A DNA stretch of 64,000 nucleotides from JAKACA01 sp963735115 (GCA_963735115.1 CAVTJR010000003.1:1178001-1242000); one strand, 5' to 3'. Shown: positions 52,931 through 63,602, numbered from the stretch's first letter. Numbers and translations: made by a program. Notes: a model not told the origin generated them from the sequence alone.

Positions 52931-52952
52931 CAACTTTCCATCCGGAAAGTTG
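52931..52952. promoter_or_regulatory. Perfect 9-bp inverted repeat, candidate operator of the GGDEF-EAL gene
   Basis: Arms CAACTTTCC and GGAAAGTTG surround ATCC. This AT-richer element stands out in GC-rich DNA and covers the expected -35 position of the TAGGCT promoter at 52960-52965. A repressor or activator site is inferred. Confidence 0.5.
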
Positions 52953-52959
52953 GCCACGG

Positions 52960-52965
52960 TAGGCT
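52960..52965 (+). promoter_or_regulatory. -10 box TAGGCT for the GGDEF-EAL gene
   Basis: TAGGCT with a start near 52972 gives a leader of about 33 nt ending in a GGGGGGAGGG purine tract before the GTG at 53005. Confidence 0.45.
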
Positions 52966-53004
52966 GCGGGCGCTGGTGACCTCGGGTAAAGGGGGGAGGG
53001 CGCA

Positions 53005-56000
53005 GTGGGAGATGTCGCAAGGCGGGCGTCCTCTCACGAATGGCCGCGCCGGCACGACGGCTCGGAGGACGGTCTCGCCGCCGTCCTCGACCGCGTCTCG
53101 CACGCTCTCGCCGAAGCGACCATCAGCTACGACGCCACCCTGGATCTCATCGCTCGCACGGCCGGCACGGTGCTCGGAGGGTCCTGCGTACTCTGGATCG
53201 TCGACGACACCGGCCGCGAGCTGACCCTGGCGGCTGCCTACGACGCCAGCGCCGATCGGCTTGCGGTCATCACCCGTGCCTTCGAGGGCGCCCGCCACAG
53301 CGTGCGGGACCCCCTCTTCTCGGAGACGTTGTTGTCCCCCGGTCTGCGCTCGTTCGATCCGGTCGTCTGGGACGAGCTGCAGGGCTGGTCGGAGGCGGAG
53401 GCGCCCGCGAGCCTGAACGAGCTGGGGCCGGCCGTCCTGCTGACGGTCCCCTTGCGAGCCCGGGGGACGACGCCGGGCATCCTCGGGCTGATCACAAGCA
53501 CCGGGCAGGGCGATCTCGGCGATTCCGACCGTGTCCTCCTGCGCCAGCTCGGTGACCGCGTGGCCCTCGCCATCGACAACGCCCGCCTGCTGCGGTCGGC
53601 CGAGCGGGAGATCGAGGAGCGCCGGCGCGCCGAGCAGGCCCAACAAGCGGGCGAGACGACCATCACGGTCGTCTCCCGTTCGGGCCCGATCCTGCTGTTC
53701 GCCTGCGACGCCGAGGCGAACATCGTGCACATGGACGGTGGGCTGCTCACCCAGTTCCAGCGGCGAGCGGACTCGTTCATCGGCAAGAACTTCCTCCATG
53801 TCTTTCGCGAATACCCGCACGTGACCGAGCTCGCCACGCGGGCACTCGCCGGTGAGCAGATCCGGCGTGCCCAGTTCGCGTTCGGGGCCTTCAACCTCGA
53901 GACCTGGGCGTCGCCGTTGCGCCTTCCGGACGGTTCACTTGCCGGCTTCGCCGGCATTGTCGTCGATGCATCCGCCCGGGTGGCGGCCGAGGCCGCCGTG
54001 CTCGAGGCCGCTCGCCGCCAGGCCGCCCTTGTGGAGCACGCCTCTGACGTCATCGTCGTCATGACCCCCGACGGGAGGATCCACTACGCCAACCCGGCGG
54101 TGCAGCGGGTGCTCGGGTACGTCTGGCATGCCGGTGACGTCGTCGACGTGCTCTCACTGATCCATCCGGAGGACCGCGATCGCTGCCGGGTCGTGATCAG
54201 CGAGGCGATCCAGCGGCCGGGCACACAAGAGCCAGTCGTCTTCCGCCTTCGACACGCCAGCGGTGCGTACCGCTTGATCCAATCGATCGGCAACAACCTT
54301 CTCGACGACCCGGCCGTGGCCGGCTTCGTGATCACGTTGCGGGACGTCACCGAGGAGAGCTCCACCTCGGAGCGCTTCCGGCTCAACGCTGAGCGCCAGG
54401 CAGCGCTGGCAGACCTCGGACGCTGGGCGCTCGTGGGCCTGGAGCACGCCGATCTCGTCGCCGATGCGGTCAAGGTGCTGGCCGAGCACTCGGGGGCCGA
54501 CTTCGTACGAGTCTTCGACGCCCTGCCCGATGCGGACTTCATCACGCTGTCGGCCAGCCACGGGGAAGACATTGGCGGAGGCGAACTGCTCTCGGCGGAT
54601 CCGACATCCTCGCCGGCCAGCTACGCCCTCGTCACCGGGCAGACCGTGCTCTGCGACGACCTCAACCATGAGGCGCGCTTCGACGTGCCGGATCTGTGGA
54701 CCCGTGTGAGCGCCGCCTCCCTCGTCGTCGTGCCGATTCCTGGCTCGGACATGCCCGTCGGTGTGCTCGAGGTCGGCTCCGTCATTCGCAGCGCCTTCGC
54801 CGAGGAGGACGTGAACTTCGTCGAGGCGGTCGCCAACGTGCTGGCGGCAGCCACGGCCCGGCACCGCGCCGAGATGGCCATCCGCCAGCAGGCTCTGCAG
54901 GACCCCCTCACCGGGCTGCCGAACCGGCTCCTGTTGGCGGAGCACGCCACGGTGTCCCATGCCACCACCGGCAACCTCCCCGCCATGAGCGGGGCGGAAC
55001 GGACCGTCTTCGTGCTCGACATCGATCGGTTCAAGGAGATAAACGACACCCTGGGCCACGCCGTGGGCGACCGTGTGCTCATCGAGGTGTCTCGGCGCCT
55101 GCGAGGCCTCGGAGATCTCGTGGAGCTCGTCGCCCGCCTGGGAGGGGACGAGTTCGCCCTCGTCGCCCGCGGAGCCCAGCGCGAGGAGGACCGGCTGGCC
55201 GCCCGTATCGAAGAGGACCGGCTCGCCCACCACATCCTCTCGGTCCTCGGCGAGGCCTTCAACGTCGAGGGCGTCAATCTTCGCCTCCGCGGCAGCATCG
55301 GCATCGCCTCGGCGGACGTCGATCGGGACGGCGAGCCCGTCGAGGTCCCTGTCCTCCTCCGTCGCGCCGAGGCGGCCATGTACCAGGCAAAGACCGAGCA
55401 CCAAGGGGTCCGCCGATACAGCGACGACCTCGAGCGGTCGAGCTACACCAGGCTCGCTCTCGCGAGCGAGCTGGCCGAGGCGATCGACCAAGATCAGCTC
55501 CTGCTCGACTATCAGCCGAAGGTGGGCTGCGCCGACGGCAGGGTCAGCGGGGTGGAGGCCCTCGTGCGTTGGCAGCACCCCAGCAGGGGCTTGTTGCTGC
55601 CCGACGTCTTCGTGCCTTTGGCGGAACAGACCGGCATCATCCGAGAGCTGACGAGCTGGGTGCTGCAGCACGCCCTGAAGGAATGCGCCTACTGGCATCG
55701 TGCCGGCCACGAAATCCCCGTGGCGGTCAACCTCTCGGCGAGCACGGTTCACGACCCGGGTCTGCTCGACGCCGTCATGTCGGCCGCCGCCAGCGTCGTG
55801 CTGCCGCCCACGGCTATCGAGCTCGAGATCACCGAGAGTGCCGTCATGCGCGATCCGGCTGGGGCGGTGCGCTCCCTGGAGGCGCTGGTCGATCGGGGCG
55901 TGCGCTTCGCCCTCGACGACTTCGGCACGGGCTACTCCTCGCTTGGTTACCTGCAGCGGCTCCCGGTCGCCTCCGTGAAGGTCGACAAGTCGTTCGTCAT

Positions 56001-56292
56001 CCCCCTTGCCAAAGGCAACGACAAGGTCAGCAAGGCCATCGTGCGCACCGTCGTCGAGCTCGGTCACAGCCTCAACCTCGTCGTCATCGCCGAGGGTGTC
56101 GACTCGCTCGCTGCCCAAGCGGCCGTCACGGCGCTTGGGTGTGATGCCATGCAGGGTTTCTTCATCAAGCCGCCTATGTCGCCGCAGGATCTGCAACTGT
56201 GGATGGCCGAGCACGATCCCCTCTCCACGCCGGTGCCGTCGATCTCGGACTCCACCTCCGCCGGCGAGGATCTCGGACGCTTCCTCAGCTGA
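53005..56292 (+). CDS. GAF-PAS-PAS-GAF-GGDEF-EAL cyclic-di-GMP signalling protein
   Basis: 1095 residues, no membrane segment, so a soluble sensor. Domains: GAF (about 35-200), coiled-coil linker, PAS (about 225-330), PAS (about 340-450; YANPAVQRVLGYV, LIHPEDRDRCR), GAF (about 465-620), diguanylate cyclase with intact GGDEF at 713-717, and phosphodiesterase with EAL at 851-853. The EAL domain also has ITESAVM, DDFGTGYSSL, KVDKSF, AEGVD and QGFFIKPP. Both catalytic signatures look intact, so it could make and break c-di-GMP depending on the sensed signal; the net activity is unknown. GTG start with a purine-rich ribosome site. Confidence 0.95.
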   Translation: MGDVARRASSHEWPRRHDGSEDGLAAVLDRVSHALAEATISYDATLDLIARTAGTVLGGSCVLWIVDDTGRELTLAAAYDASADRLAVITRAFEGARHSVRDPLFSETLLSPGLRSFDPVVWDELQGWSEAEAPASLNELGPAVLLTVPLRARGTTPGILGLITSTGQGDLGDSDRVLLRQLGDRVALAIDNARLLRSAEREIEERRRAEQAQQAGETTITVVSRSGPILLFACDAEANIVHMDGGLLTQFQRRADSFIGKNFLHVFREYPHVTELATRALAGEQIRRAQFAFGAFNLETWASPLRLPDGSLAGFAGIVVDASARVAAEAAVLEAARRQAALVEHASDVIVVMTPDGRIHYANPAVQRVLGYVWHAGDVVDVLSLIHPEDRDRCRVVISEAIQRPGTQEPVVFRLRHASGAYRLIQSIGNNLLDDPAVAGFVITLRDVTEESSTSERFRLNAERQAALADLGRWALVGLEHADLVADAVKVLAEHSGADFVRVFDALPDADFITLSASHGEDIGGGELLSADPTSSPASYALVTGQTVLCDDLNHEARFDVPDLWTRVSAASLVVVPIPGSDMPVGVLEVGSVIRSAFAEEDVNFVEAVANVLAAATARHRAEMAIRQQALQDPLTGLPNRLLLAEHATVSHATTGNLPAMSGAERTVFVLDIDRFKEINDTLGHAVGDRVLIEVSRRLRGLGDLVELVARLGGDEFALVARGAQREEDRLAARIEEDRLAHHILSVLGEAFNVEGVNLRLRGSIGIASADVDRDGEPVEVPVLLRRAEAAMYQAKTEHQGVRRYSDDLERSSYTRLALASELAEAIDQDQLLLDYQPKVGCADGRVSGVEALVRWQHPSRGLLLPDVFVPLAEQTGIIRELTSWVLQHALKECAYWHRAGHEIPVAVNLSASTVHDPGLLDAVMSAAASVVLPPTAIELEITESAVMRDPAGAVRSLEALVDRGVRFALDDFGTGYSSLGYLQRLPVASVKVDKSFVIPLAKGNDKVSKAIVRTVVELGHSLNLVVIAEGVDSLAAQAAVTALGCDAMQGFFIKPPMSPQDLQLWMAEHDPLSTPVPSISDSTSAGEDLGRFLS

Positions 56293-56554
56293 GGCGCTTG
56301 CCCACCTCGGCTGGCTGGGCTCCGGCCGGCTGGGGTCGGGCCGTGCGAGGTCGGGCTGGCTGGGGTCGAACTGTGCGCGCTCGCTGAGCAAACACGGCCC
56401 GTCCGGTCGCGCCGGGCGCAAGCTTCGCCGTGTGCACCGTTCGACGGTCGAACCTTGTGCCCAGACTGAGCAAACACGGCCCGGTGCGGTCGCCCGCCGC
56501 AACCAGTAGCGCCCCTGCGCCCCTCGGGGCTCCGAGTCGCGTTAGCTTGCTCGA
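56293..56554. repeat. 262-bp non-coding gap with diverged direct repeats and palindrome
   Basis: Two related 47-48 bp units lie at 56364-56410 and 56446-56493. Both begin GGTCGAAC, contain the identical 18-mer CTGAGCAAACACGGCCCG (56384-56401 and 56466-56483), and end GGTCGC. Between them is a 15-bp palindrome, GTTCGAC/GTCGAAC, at 56439-56453. The first 75 bp hold imperfect short repeats of GGCTGGCTGGG type. No gene is recognised; it may be an interspersed intergenic repeat. Confidence 0.7.
56543..56548 (+). promoter_or_regulatory. -10 box TAGCTT, leaderless start of the hydrolase gene
   Basis: TAGCTT is followed by 6 nt and the ATG at 56555. Confidence 0.55.
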
Positions 56555-57442
56555 ATGGACCGAAGAGCGCAGGTCACGCAGGCAGCCGACGGGCGCACGA
56601 TCATGTTCGCCGAGTGGGGCGACCTTGACGGCACGCCGGTGTTCGCCCTCCACGGCACGCCAGGCTGCCGGCTCAACCGCCACCCCAACGAGGAGCTCGT
56701 CCGCTCGGCCGGGGCGCACCTGATCACGTACGACCGCGCCGGTTACGGAGGCTCTGACCGCCATCGCGGGCGCGTCGTGGCCGACTGCGCGGGAGACGTC
56801 ACCGCCATCGCCGCCAGCCTCGGAGTTGATCGTTTCGCTGTGATGGGCAGTTCAGGCGGTGGACCGCATGCGCTCGCTGTTGCTGCACTCCTCGGCGAGC
56901 GGGTGACGCGGGCGATCTGCAACGTCGGGGTGGCTCCCTACGACGCCATGGGAGAGGACTGGATCACCGGCATGGATCCGGAGAACGTGAAGGAGTTCGG
57001 CTGGGCGCTGGCGGGCGAGGACCGGCTCGCCGCCGAGCTGAAGCAAGAAGACGAGAGGATCCGTCGGATCGCCTCCGTCGACCCGTCGGCCGTCCTTGAC
57101 ACCTTCGACCTGGCGGCGGCCGACAAGGCAGTCCTCGCCCGCGAGGACTTCGCCCAGGTGATGCGCGAGTCGATCCTCGAGGAGACCCGCAACGGCGTCT
57201 GGGGCTGGGTCGACGACGACCTGGCCTTCACCATTCCCTGGGGCTTCGACCCGGCCGCCATCACCGTGCCCACCCGGGTGCTTTACGGAACCTCGGACGT
57301 CCTCGTGCCGGCGGCTCACGGGGCGTGGCTCGCCGCCACGATCCCCGGGGCGGAGGCGCAAGTGAGCGAGCTGGGGCACATGGGCGATCCCGATGAAGAT
57401 CTCGTCGGGTCACTGGCCTGGCTGACGGCGGCTGCGCCCTAG
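56555..57442 (+). CDS. Alpha/beta-fold hydrolase
   Basis: 295 residues. The oxyanion strand is FALHGTPGCRLNRHP, the nucleophile elbow GSSGGG places Ser100 in GxSxG, the acid is probably in LYGTSDVLVP, and the His is in ELGHMGDP. The LHGTPGS-type start and lid resemble the esterase/proline-iminopeptidase-like group annotated as alpha/beta hydrolases in actinobacteria. The substrate is unknown. It is monocistronic with its own leaderless promoter and converges with gltD. Confidence 0.9.
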   Translation: MDRRAQVTQAADGRTIMFAEWGDLDGTPVFALHGTPGCRLNRHPNEELVRSAGAHLITYDRAGYGGSDRHRGRVVADCAGDVTAIAASLGVDRFAVMGSSGGGPHALAVAALLGERVTRAICNVGVAPYDAMGEDWITGMDPENVKEFGWALAGEDRLAAELKQEDERIRRIASVDPSAVLDTFDLAAADKAVLAREDFAQVMRESILEETRNGVWGWVDDDLAFTIPWGFDPAAITVPTRVLYGTSDVLVPAAHGAWLAATIPGAEAQVSELGHMGDPDEDLVGSLAWLTAAAP

Positions 57443-57452
57443 CCCTCTCGGT

Positions 57453-58961
57453 TCAGCGCAGCGCCAGCTGGCCCGCCACGATCGAGGCGGGCAGGCCCGT
57501 CGTCCCCATGAGGTAGCGGTCCGCCGCCGCCGCCGCCGAGCGGCCCTCGGCGATCGCCCAGACGATGAGGCTCTGGCCCCGCGCCATGTCGCCGCAGGCG
57601 AACACACCCTCGAGGTTCGTGGCGAACTCCCGTCCGACGGCGACATTCGCCCGCCCGTCGAGGGCGAGGTCGAGCTCGGCCACGACGCCGTTTTGCTCCG
57701 GGCCCGAGAAACCCATCGCCAGCAGCACGAGGTCAGCGGGCAGCTCGTAGTCGCTGCCGGCAACAGGGACGAATTGCACCCGCCCGTCGACGAGCTCCTG
57801 TGAGACCTGCTGCAGCCGAAGCGCCCGCACGTGCTCGTCGCCGACGAGCTCGACGGTGGCGACGGAGAAGATCCGCTCGCCGCCTTCCTCGTGGGCCGAC
57901 GACGTGCGCAAGATGAGCGGCCAGGTCGGCCACGGGTTGTCGTCCGCCCGCTCGGCCGGCGGCTGCGAGAGGATCTCGAGCTGGTGCACGGAGGCGGCCC
58001 CGTGCCGGTGAACGGTCCCGAGGCAGTCGGCCCCGGTGTCGCCCCCGCCAATAATGACGACGTGCTTGCCGGCGGCGGTGATGGGCGTGGCCGCGAGCGT
58101 TCCCTCGCAGACCTGGTTGGACGGCTTCAGGTACTCCATGGCGAAGTGGACGCCGCCGAGGTGCCGGCCGGGCACCTCGAGATCGCGCGGTCGCGTGGCT
58201 CCGCCGGCGAGGACGAGTGCATCGAAGTCGGCTCGCAGCGCCACCGCCGAGACGACGTCGGCCCCGGGGGCGGCAGCTCCGGGCACCTCCGGTCGCAGGC
58301 CGCTCACGGGCGGCACACCGACGGACACGCCCGTCTGGAACACCGTCCCCTCCCGCCGCATCTGGGTGAGACGGCGGTCGAGAACCGCCTTCTCCATCTT
58401 GAATTCCGGGATGCCGTAGCGCAGGAGGCCGCCGATGCGCTCCGCCCGCTCGTAGACGACGACCTCGTGGCCGGCCCGCGTGAGCTGCTGGGCGGCCGCC
58501 AGGCCGGCGGGGCCGGAGCCGACGACGGCCACGCGCTTTGCCGTGGCGAGGCGAGCGGGTCGGGGCTCGAGCCGCACGGCCGCCCATTCGGCGATCTCGA
58601 GCTCGACTTGCTTGATCGACACCGGCTCGGAGTTGATGCCGAGCACGCAGGAGCCTTCGCAGGGCGCCGGACAGAGGCGGCCGGTGAACTCAGGGAAGTT
58701 GTTCGTCGCCTCCAAGCGAGCGGCGGCATCGGCGTACCGGTCGCGGGACACGAGGTCGTTCCACTCCGGGATGAGGTTGCCGAGGGGGCACCCCTCGTGG
58801 CAGAAGGGGATGCCGCAGTCCATGCAGCGCGTCGCCTGCTGGCGGAGCAGCAACGGCTCGAACGGCTCGTACACCTCGCGCCAGTCCTGCAGGCGCAGAC
58901 TGACGGGACGGCGTCTCGGGCCTTGGCGCTCGAAACGGAGGAAACCCCGCGGGTCAGCCAT
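57453..58961 (-). CDS. gltD: Glutamate synthase (NADPH) small subunit
   Basis: 502 residues from the ATG at 58961, homologous start MADPRGFLRFERQ. N-terminal cysteines for two 4Fe-4S clusters (CMDCGIPFCHEGCPLGN and LCPAPCEGSC) are followed by the FAD site VAVVGSGPAGLAAAQQL and the NADPH site HVVIIGGGDTGADCLG. The subunit passes electrons from NADPH to GltB for reductive transfer of the glutamine amide to 2-oxoglutarate. It starts 8 nt inside the end of gltB. One section (about residues 235-250) has extra Pro/Ala/Gly residues. Confidence 0.95.
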   Translation of the reverse strand: MADPRGFLRFERQGPRRRPVSLRLQDWREVYEPFEPLLLRQQATRCMDCGIPFCHEGCPLGNLIPEWNDLVSRDRYADAAARLEATNNFPEFTGRLCPAPCEGSCVLGINSEPVSIKQVELEIAEWAAVRLEPRPARLATAKRVAVVGSGPAGLAAAQQLTRAGHEVVVYERAERIGGLLRYGIPEFKMEKAVLDRRLTQMRREGTVFQTGVSVGVPPVSGLRPEVPGAAAPGADVVSAVALRADFDALVLAGGATRPRDLEVPGRHLGGVHFAMEYLKPSNQVCEGTLAATPITAAGKHVVIIGGGDTGADCLGTVHRHGAASVHQLEILSQPPAERADDNPWPTWPLILRTSSAHEEGGERIFSVATVELVGDEHVRALRLQQVSQELVDGRVQFVPVAGSDYELPADLVLLAMGFSGPEQNGVVAELDLALDGRANVAVGREFATNLEGVFACGDMARGQSLIVWAIAEGRSAAAAADRYLMGTTGLPASIVAGQLALR

Positions 58962-61900
58962 GTGCGGCCGCCATGATGGCCTCGTCGACGACGCCGCCGG
59001 TCTCGATCGCCAGGCGAGTTGCCTCGAGGACACGTCGGTAGTCGAGCGGCATGACCTTGCGCGTCGCCGCCAGCGCCGCCGGCCCTGCGGCCAGGAGCCG
59101 ATCGGCCAATGCTGAGCCCGTCAGGCTGCGGTGGCGACCGAGCAGCTCGCTCACGAGGCGGGCATCTTCGGCGTCGAGCTCCTCGAGCGACACCATGTCA
59201 GGGTTGCAGCGCCGGTCGAGCAGTCGGTCCGGGTCGTAGACGTAGGCGATGCCGCCCGACATGCCGGCCGCGAAGTTGCGGCCGGTGGGGCCGAGCACGA
59301 GCACTGTCCCCCCCGTCATGTATTCACAGGCATGGTCGCCGACACCCTCGACGACGGCCGTCGCCCCCGAGTTGCGGACGCAGAACCGCTCCCCCACCTG
59401 CCCGGAGATGAAGGCCTCCCCGCCCGTGGCCCCGTAGAGGACGACGTTGCCGGCGATCACCTGCCGCTCGGCCGGCGACGGGGAGGCGTCATGGGGGCGG
59501 AGCACGAGGTGCCCGCCGGAGAGCCCCTTGCCGAAGTAGTCGTTGGCGTCGCCCACGAGGCGCAGCGTGATGCCCCTCGGCAGGAAGGCACCGAAGCTCT
59601 GGCCGGCCGAGCCCGTGAGCGTGACCTCGATCGTGCCGTCCGGGAGGCCGGCGCCACCGTGGCGCTTCGTCACCTCGTAACCGAGCATGGTGCCCACGCT
59701 GCGGTGGATGTTGCGCACCTCGAACGACGAGCGCACCGGCTCGGCGTGCTCGATGCCGGCGCGACTGGCCGCGATCAGCTCATGGTCGAGGGCACCATCG
59801 AGCCCGTGGTCTTGGGCACGCGTGCACAGCAGCGAGCCGGCCGCCCCCTCCGGCGAGCCCGGTGACAGTATCGGTCGTAGATCGAGGCGGCGCGCCTTCC
59901 AGTAGTGATCGACGGCCTCGGTCGTGTCGAGGACCTCGACGTGCCCGACGGCCTCGGCGAGGGAGCGAAACCCGAGGCCGGCCAGGATCTCCCGCACCTC
60001 GGCGGCGATGTACTCGAAGAACGTCTCGACGAACTCGGGTCGGCCGCTGAAACGCTTTCGCAGCTCGGGGTTCTGGGTGGCGATCCCGACCGGGCAGGTG
60101 TCGAGGTGGCAGACGCGCATCATCACGCAGCCGGAGACCACGAGCGGCGCCGTCGCAAAACCGAACTCCTCCGCCCCGAGGAGGGCCGCCACCACCACGT
60201 CCCGCCCCGTCTTGATCTGGCCGTCCACCTGCACGACGATGCGGTCGCGGAGGCCATTGCGCACGAGGGTCTGCTGGGTCTCGGCGAGGCCGAGCTCCCA
60301 GGGCACGCCGGCATGCTTGAGCGAGGTGAGGGGGGCAGCTCCGGTTCCCCCGTCATGGCCGGAGATGAGCACGACGTCGGCGTGCGCCTTGGCGACGCCG
60401 GCCGCCACGGTGCCGACACCCACCTCGGAGACGAGCTTCACGTGGATGCGCGCCTGTGGGTTGGCGTTCTTCAGGTCGTAGATGAGCTGGGCGATGTCCT
60501 CGATCGAGTAGATGTCGTGATGGGGCGGCGGCGAGATGAGCCCGACGCCCGGTGTCGAGTAACGCGTGCGGGCGATCCACGGGTACACCTTGTTGCCGGG
60601 CAGCTGCCCGCCTTCGCCCGGTTTGGCACCCTGGGCGATCTTGATCTGGAGGTCGTCGGCGTTCACGAGGTACTCGCTCGTCACCCCGAAGCGGCCCGAC
60701 GCCACCTGCTTGACCGCCGAGCGGCGGGAGTCTCCGTTCGGATCGGGCACGTAGCGCTCGGGATCCTCGCCCCCCTCACCGGTGTTGGAGCGGGCACCGA
60801 TGCGGTTCATGGCGACGGCGAGGGTTTCGTGGGCCTCGGCGGAGATGGAGCCGTAGGACATGGCGCCCGTGGCGAAACGCCTCACGATGGAGACCACGGG
60901 CTCGACCTCCTCTATCGGCACCGGCGGACGGGCGTCCCGGCGGAACCGGAGCAGCCCGCGCAAGGTGGCGAGCTGCTCGGCCTGGGAGTCCACGAGGCTC
61001 GTGTACTCCTTGAAGACGTCGTAGCGGCGGGCGCGGGTCGAGTGCTGCAGCTTGTGGACGGTGCGCGGGTTGAAGAGGTGGTACTCGCCGTCTCTACGCC
61101 ACTGGTACTCCCCCCCGACGGCGATCTCGAGGTTGCCGGGCACCGTGGCGCGCTCGTCGAAGGCGGCCTCGTGGCGCCGGGCGATCTCCTCGGCGATCTC
61201 GTCGGCGTCGACGCCCCCGAGCCGGGATGAGGTACCCGTGAAATGGCGTGCGACGAAGTCCTCGGCGAGGCCGACGGCCTCGAAGACCTGCGCCCCCGTG
61301 TAGGAGGCGATCGTCGAGATGCCCATCTTCGACATGACCTTGAGAACGCCCTTCGAGGCCGCCTTCACGTAGTTGTGGAGCGCCTGGCGTTCCGTGAGCC
61401 CGATGATCACCCCGTCGCGGACCATCTCGGCGATCGAGTCGAAGGCGAGGTAGGGGTTGACGGCGGCCGCTCCGTAGCCAATGAGGAGGGCGAGGTGGTG
61501 GACCTCGCGCGCCTCCCCGCTCTCGACGACGAGACCGACGCGGGTGCGCTCCTTCTCGCGCACGAGATGGTTGTGCACAGCGGCCGTCAGAAGGAGCGAC
61601 GGGATGGGCGCCAGCTCGGCACTGGCGTGGCGGTCGGAGAGCACGACGATGTTCACGCCGAGGGCGATCGCCTCCGACACCTGCGAGCACACCTTGGCGA
61701 TGGCCGCCTCCAGGCCGGGGCCGCCGTCGGCCACGGCCCAGAGCCCGTCGACGGCAAAGGCGGAGAAACCCTCCACCCCGCCGTCCTCGGCGACGTAGAG
61801 CAGCTTCGCCAGCTCGTCGTTGTCGAGGACGGGGTGCGGCAGCACGATCTGGCGGCAGTTGGCCGGACCGGGCTCGAGCAGGTTGGCCTCCGGCCCCACG

Positions 61901-63520
61901 GTGGACTGGATCGAGGTGACGAGCTCCTCGCGAATGGCGTCGAGCGGTGGGTTCGTCACCTGGGCGAAGAGCTGGGAGAAGTAGTCGTACAGCAGGCGGG
62001 GCCGCTCCGAGAGCACGGCGATGGGGGTGTCGGTCCCCATCGAGCCGATCGGCTCTGCGCCGTTCACCGCCATGGGGGTGAGGATCGTGCGCAGATCCTC
62101 CGCCGTGACACCGAAGAGTCGTTGGTGGCGGACGACGGAGGCGTGCTGCGGCGTCAGCATCCGCCGGGGAGGCAGGTCGTCAATGCTGACGATGCCGTCG
62201 TCGAGCCACGTCCGATAGGGGTGCTCGGCCGCCAGCGACGCCTTCACCTCGCTGTCGTCCACGATGCGTCCCGCCACCGTGTCGACGAGGAACATCCGCC
62301 CCGGCTTGAGCCGGCCCCGCTCGACGACGCGGGCGGGGTCGATGTCGAGCACGCCGACTTCGGAGGCGAGCACGACGAGGCCCTCGTCGGTCACCCAGTA
62401 TCGGGCGGGCCGGAGCCCGTTGCGGTCGAGGACGGCCCCTACGACGCTGCCGTCGCTGAAGGCGACCGCTGCCGGCCCGTCCCATGGCTCCATCAGGCAG
62501 GAGTGGTACTCGTAGAAGGCTCGCCGCGCCTCGTCGAGCTCTCGGTGGTTCTCCCACGCCTCCGGGATCATCATCAAGACGGCGTGCGGAAGCGAGCGTC
62601 CTGCGAGGTGGAGCAGCTCGAGAACCTCGTCAAAGGAGGCCGAGTCGCTGGCGCCCGGTGTGATGACGGGGAAGATCCGCTCGAGGTCCCCCTCGATGAG
62701 GCTGGAGGCGAGGAGGGACTCGCGCGCCCGCATCCAGTTGCGGTTTCCCTTCAAGGTGTTGATCTCGCCGTTGTGGGCGACGAGACGGTAGGGGTGGGCG
62801 AGCGGCCAAGCGGGGAACGTGTTCGTCGAGAAGCGAGAGTGCACGAGGGCGATGGCCGATTCCATCCGGTCGTCGGTCAAATCCGGGAAGAAACCCCGCA
62901 GCTGGTCGGTCGCCAGCATCCCCTTGTAGACAAACGTGCGTGCCGACAACGAGGGGAAGTAGAGCCCTTCCCTGCCGTGCTCAGCCCGCTTGCGGAGCAC
63001 GAAGAGGCGCCGTTCGAGGGCGGCGGGCGTGCATGTCTTACCGGCGGTCGCCCCCGGTCGCCACCCCACGAAGATCTGGGTGAACGAGGGCGCCACCCGG
63101 CGAGCACCCTCCCCGGCTACCTCGAGGCGGGCGGGAACCTCCCGCCAGCCGAGGACCGCAAGGCCCTCTTCCTCGGCGAGCAGACAGACCTCGGCTCTCG
63201 CATCGGCCGCCTCGCGGGTCCCTCGGCAGGAACGCCAAGCCCGAGCCGTACTGCCCGGGTGGCGGCAACTCGATGCCGAGCTCGCCGGCTGCCGCCCGAA
63301 AGAGCCGGTCAGGCATCTGCAGGAGGATGCCCGCCCCGTCGCCCGTCTCGGCATCGGACCCGAAGGCGCCTCGGTGGGCGAGGTTCTCGAGCGCCGTCAG
63401 GGCGAGATCGACCACGGCGTGGCTCGGCCCGCGCCGCAGCTCGGCGACAAAGGCGATCCCACATGCGTCGTGCTCGTTGGCGGGGTCGTACAACCCCGCC
63501 GCATCTGGCTCTGGCGCCAC
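58954..63520 (-). CDS. gltB: Glutamate synthase large subunit (one apparent frameshift)
   Basis: About 1521 residues once one base is removed. The N-terminal amidotransferase nucleophile is in NEHDACGIAFVAEL after a short propeptide; RFSTNTFPAWPLAHPYRLVAHNGEINT follows in two conserved blocks. The central and FMN domains and the 3Fe-4S ligands CVMMRVCHLDTCPVG come next, then the GXGXG domain (GGTVLVLGPTGRNFAAGMSGG). The frame breaks at the GGG of 63216-63218: the coding strand has GACCCGC where GACCGC would join LAFLPRD to REAADARAEVCLLAEEE. Both sides are conserved, so an error is likely. GTG start with GAAGGG upstream; promoter at 63603-63608. Confidence 0.93.
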
Positions 63521-63602
63521 GGTGTCCCTTCTCGGCCCTCGACCGGTCACTCGACCTGGCCGGCTGTCACCCGGGACGTCCTTGGCCCTGCTGGGTCCGC
63601 TC

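Noticed and set aside
54154..56502. 782-residue reverse-strand open frame opposite the GGDEF-EAL gene
   Set aside because: Antisense shadow of a clearly conserved gene, no recognisable domain, His/Asp/Arg-rich composition typical of shadow frames.
56293..56554. CRISPR-like array
   Set aside because: Only two diverged units with no regular spacer and no cas genes in the window.
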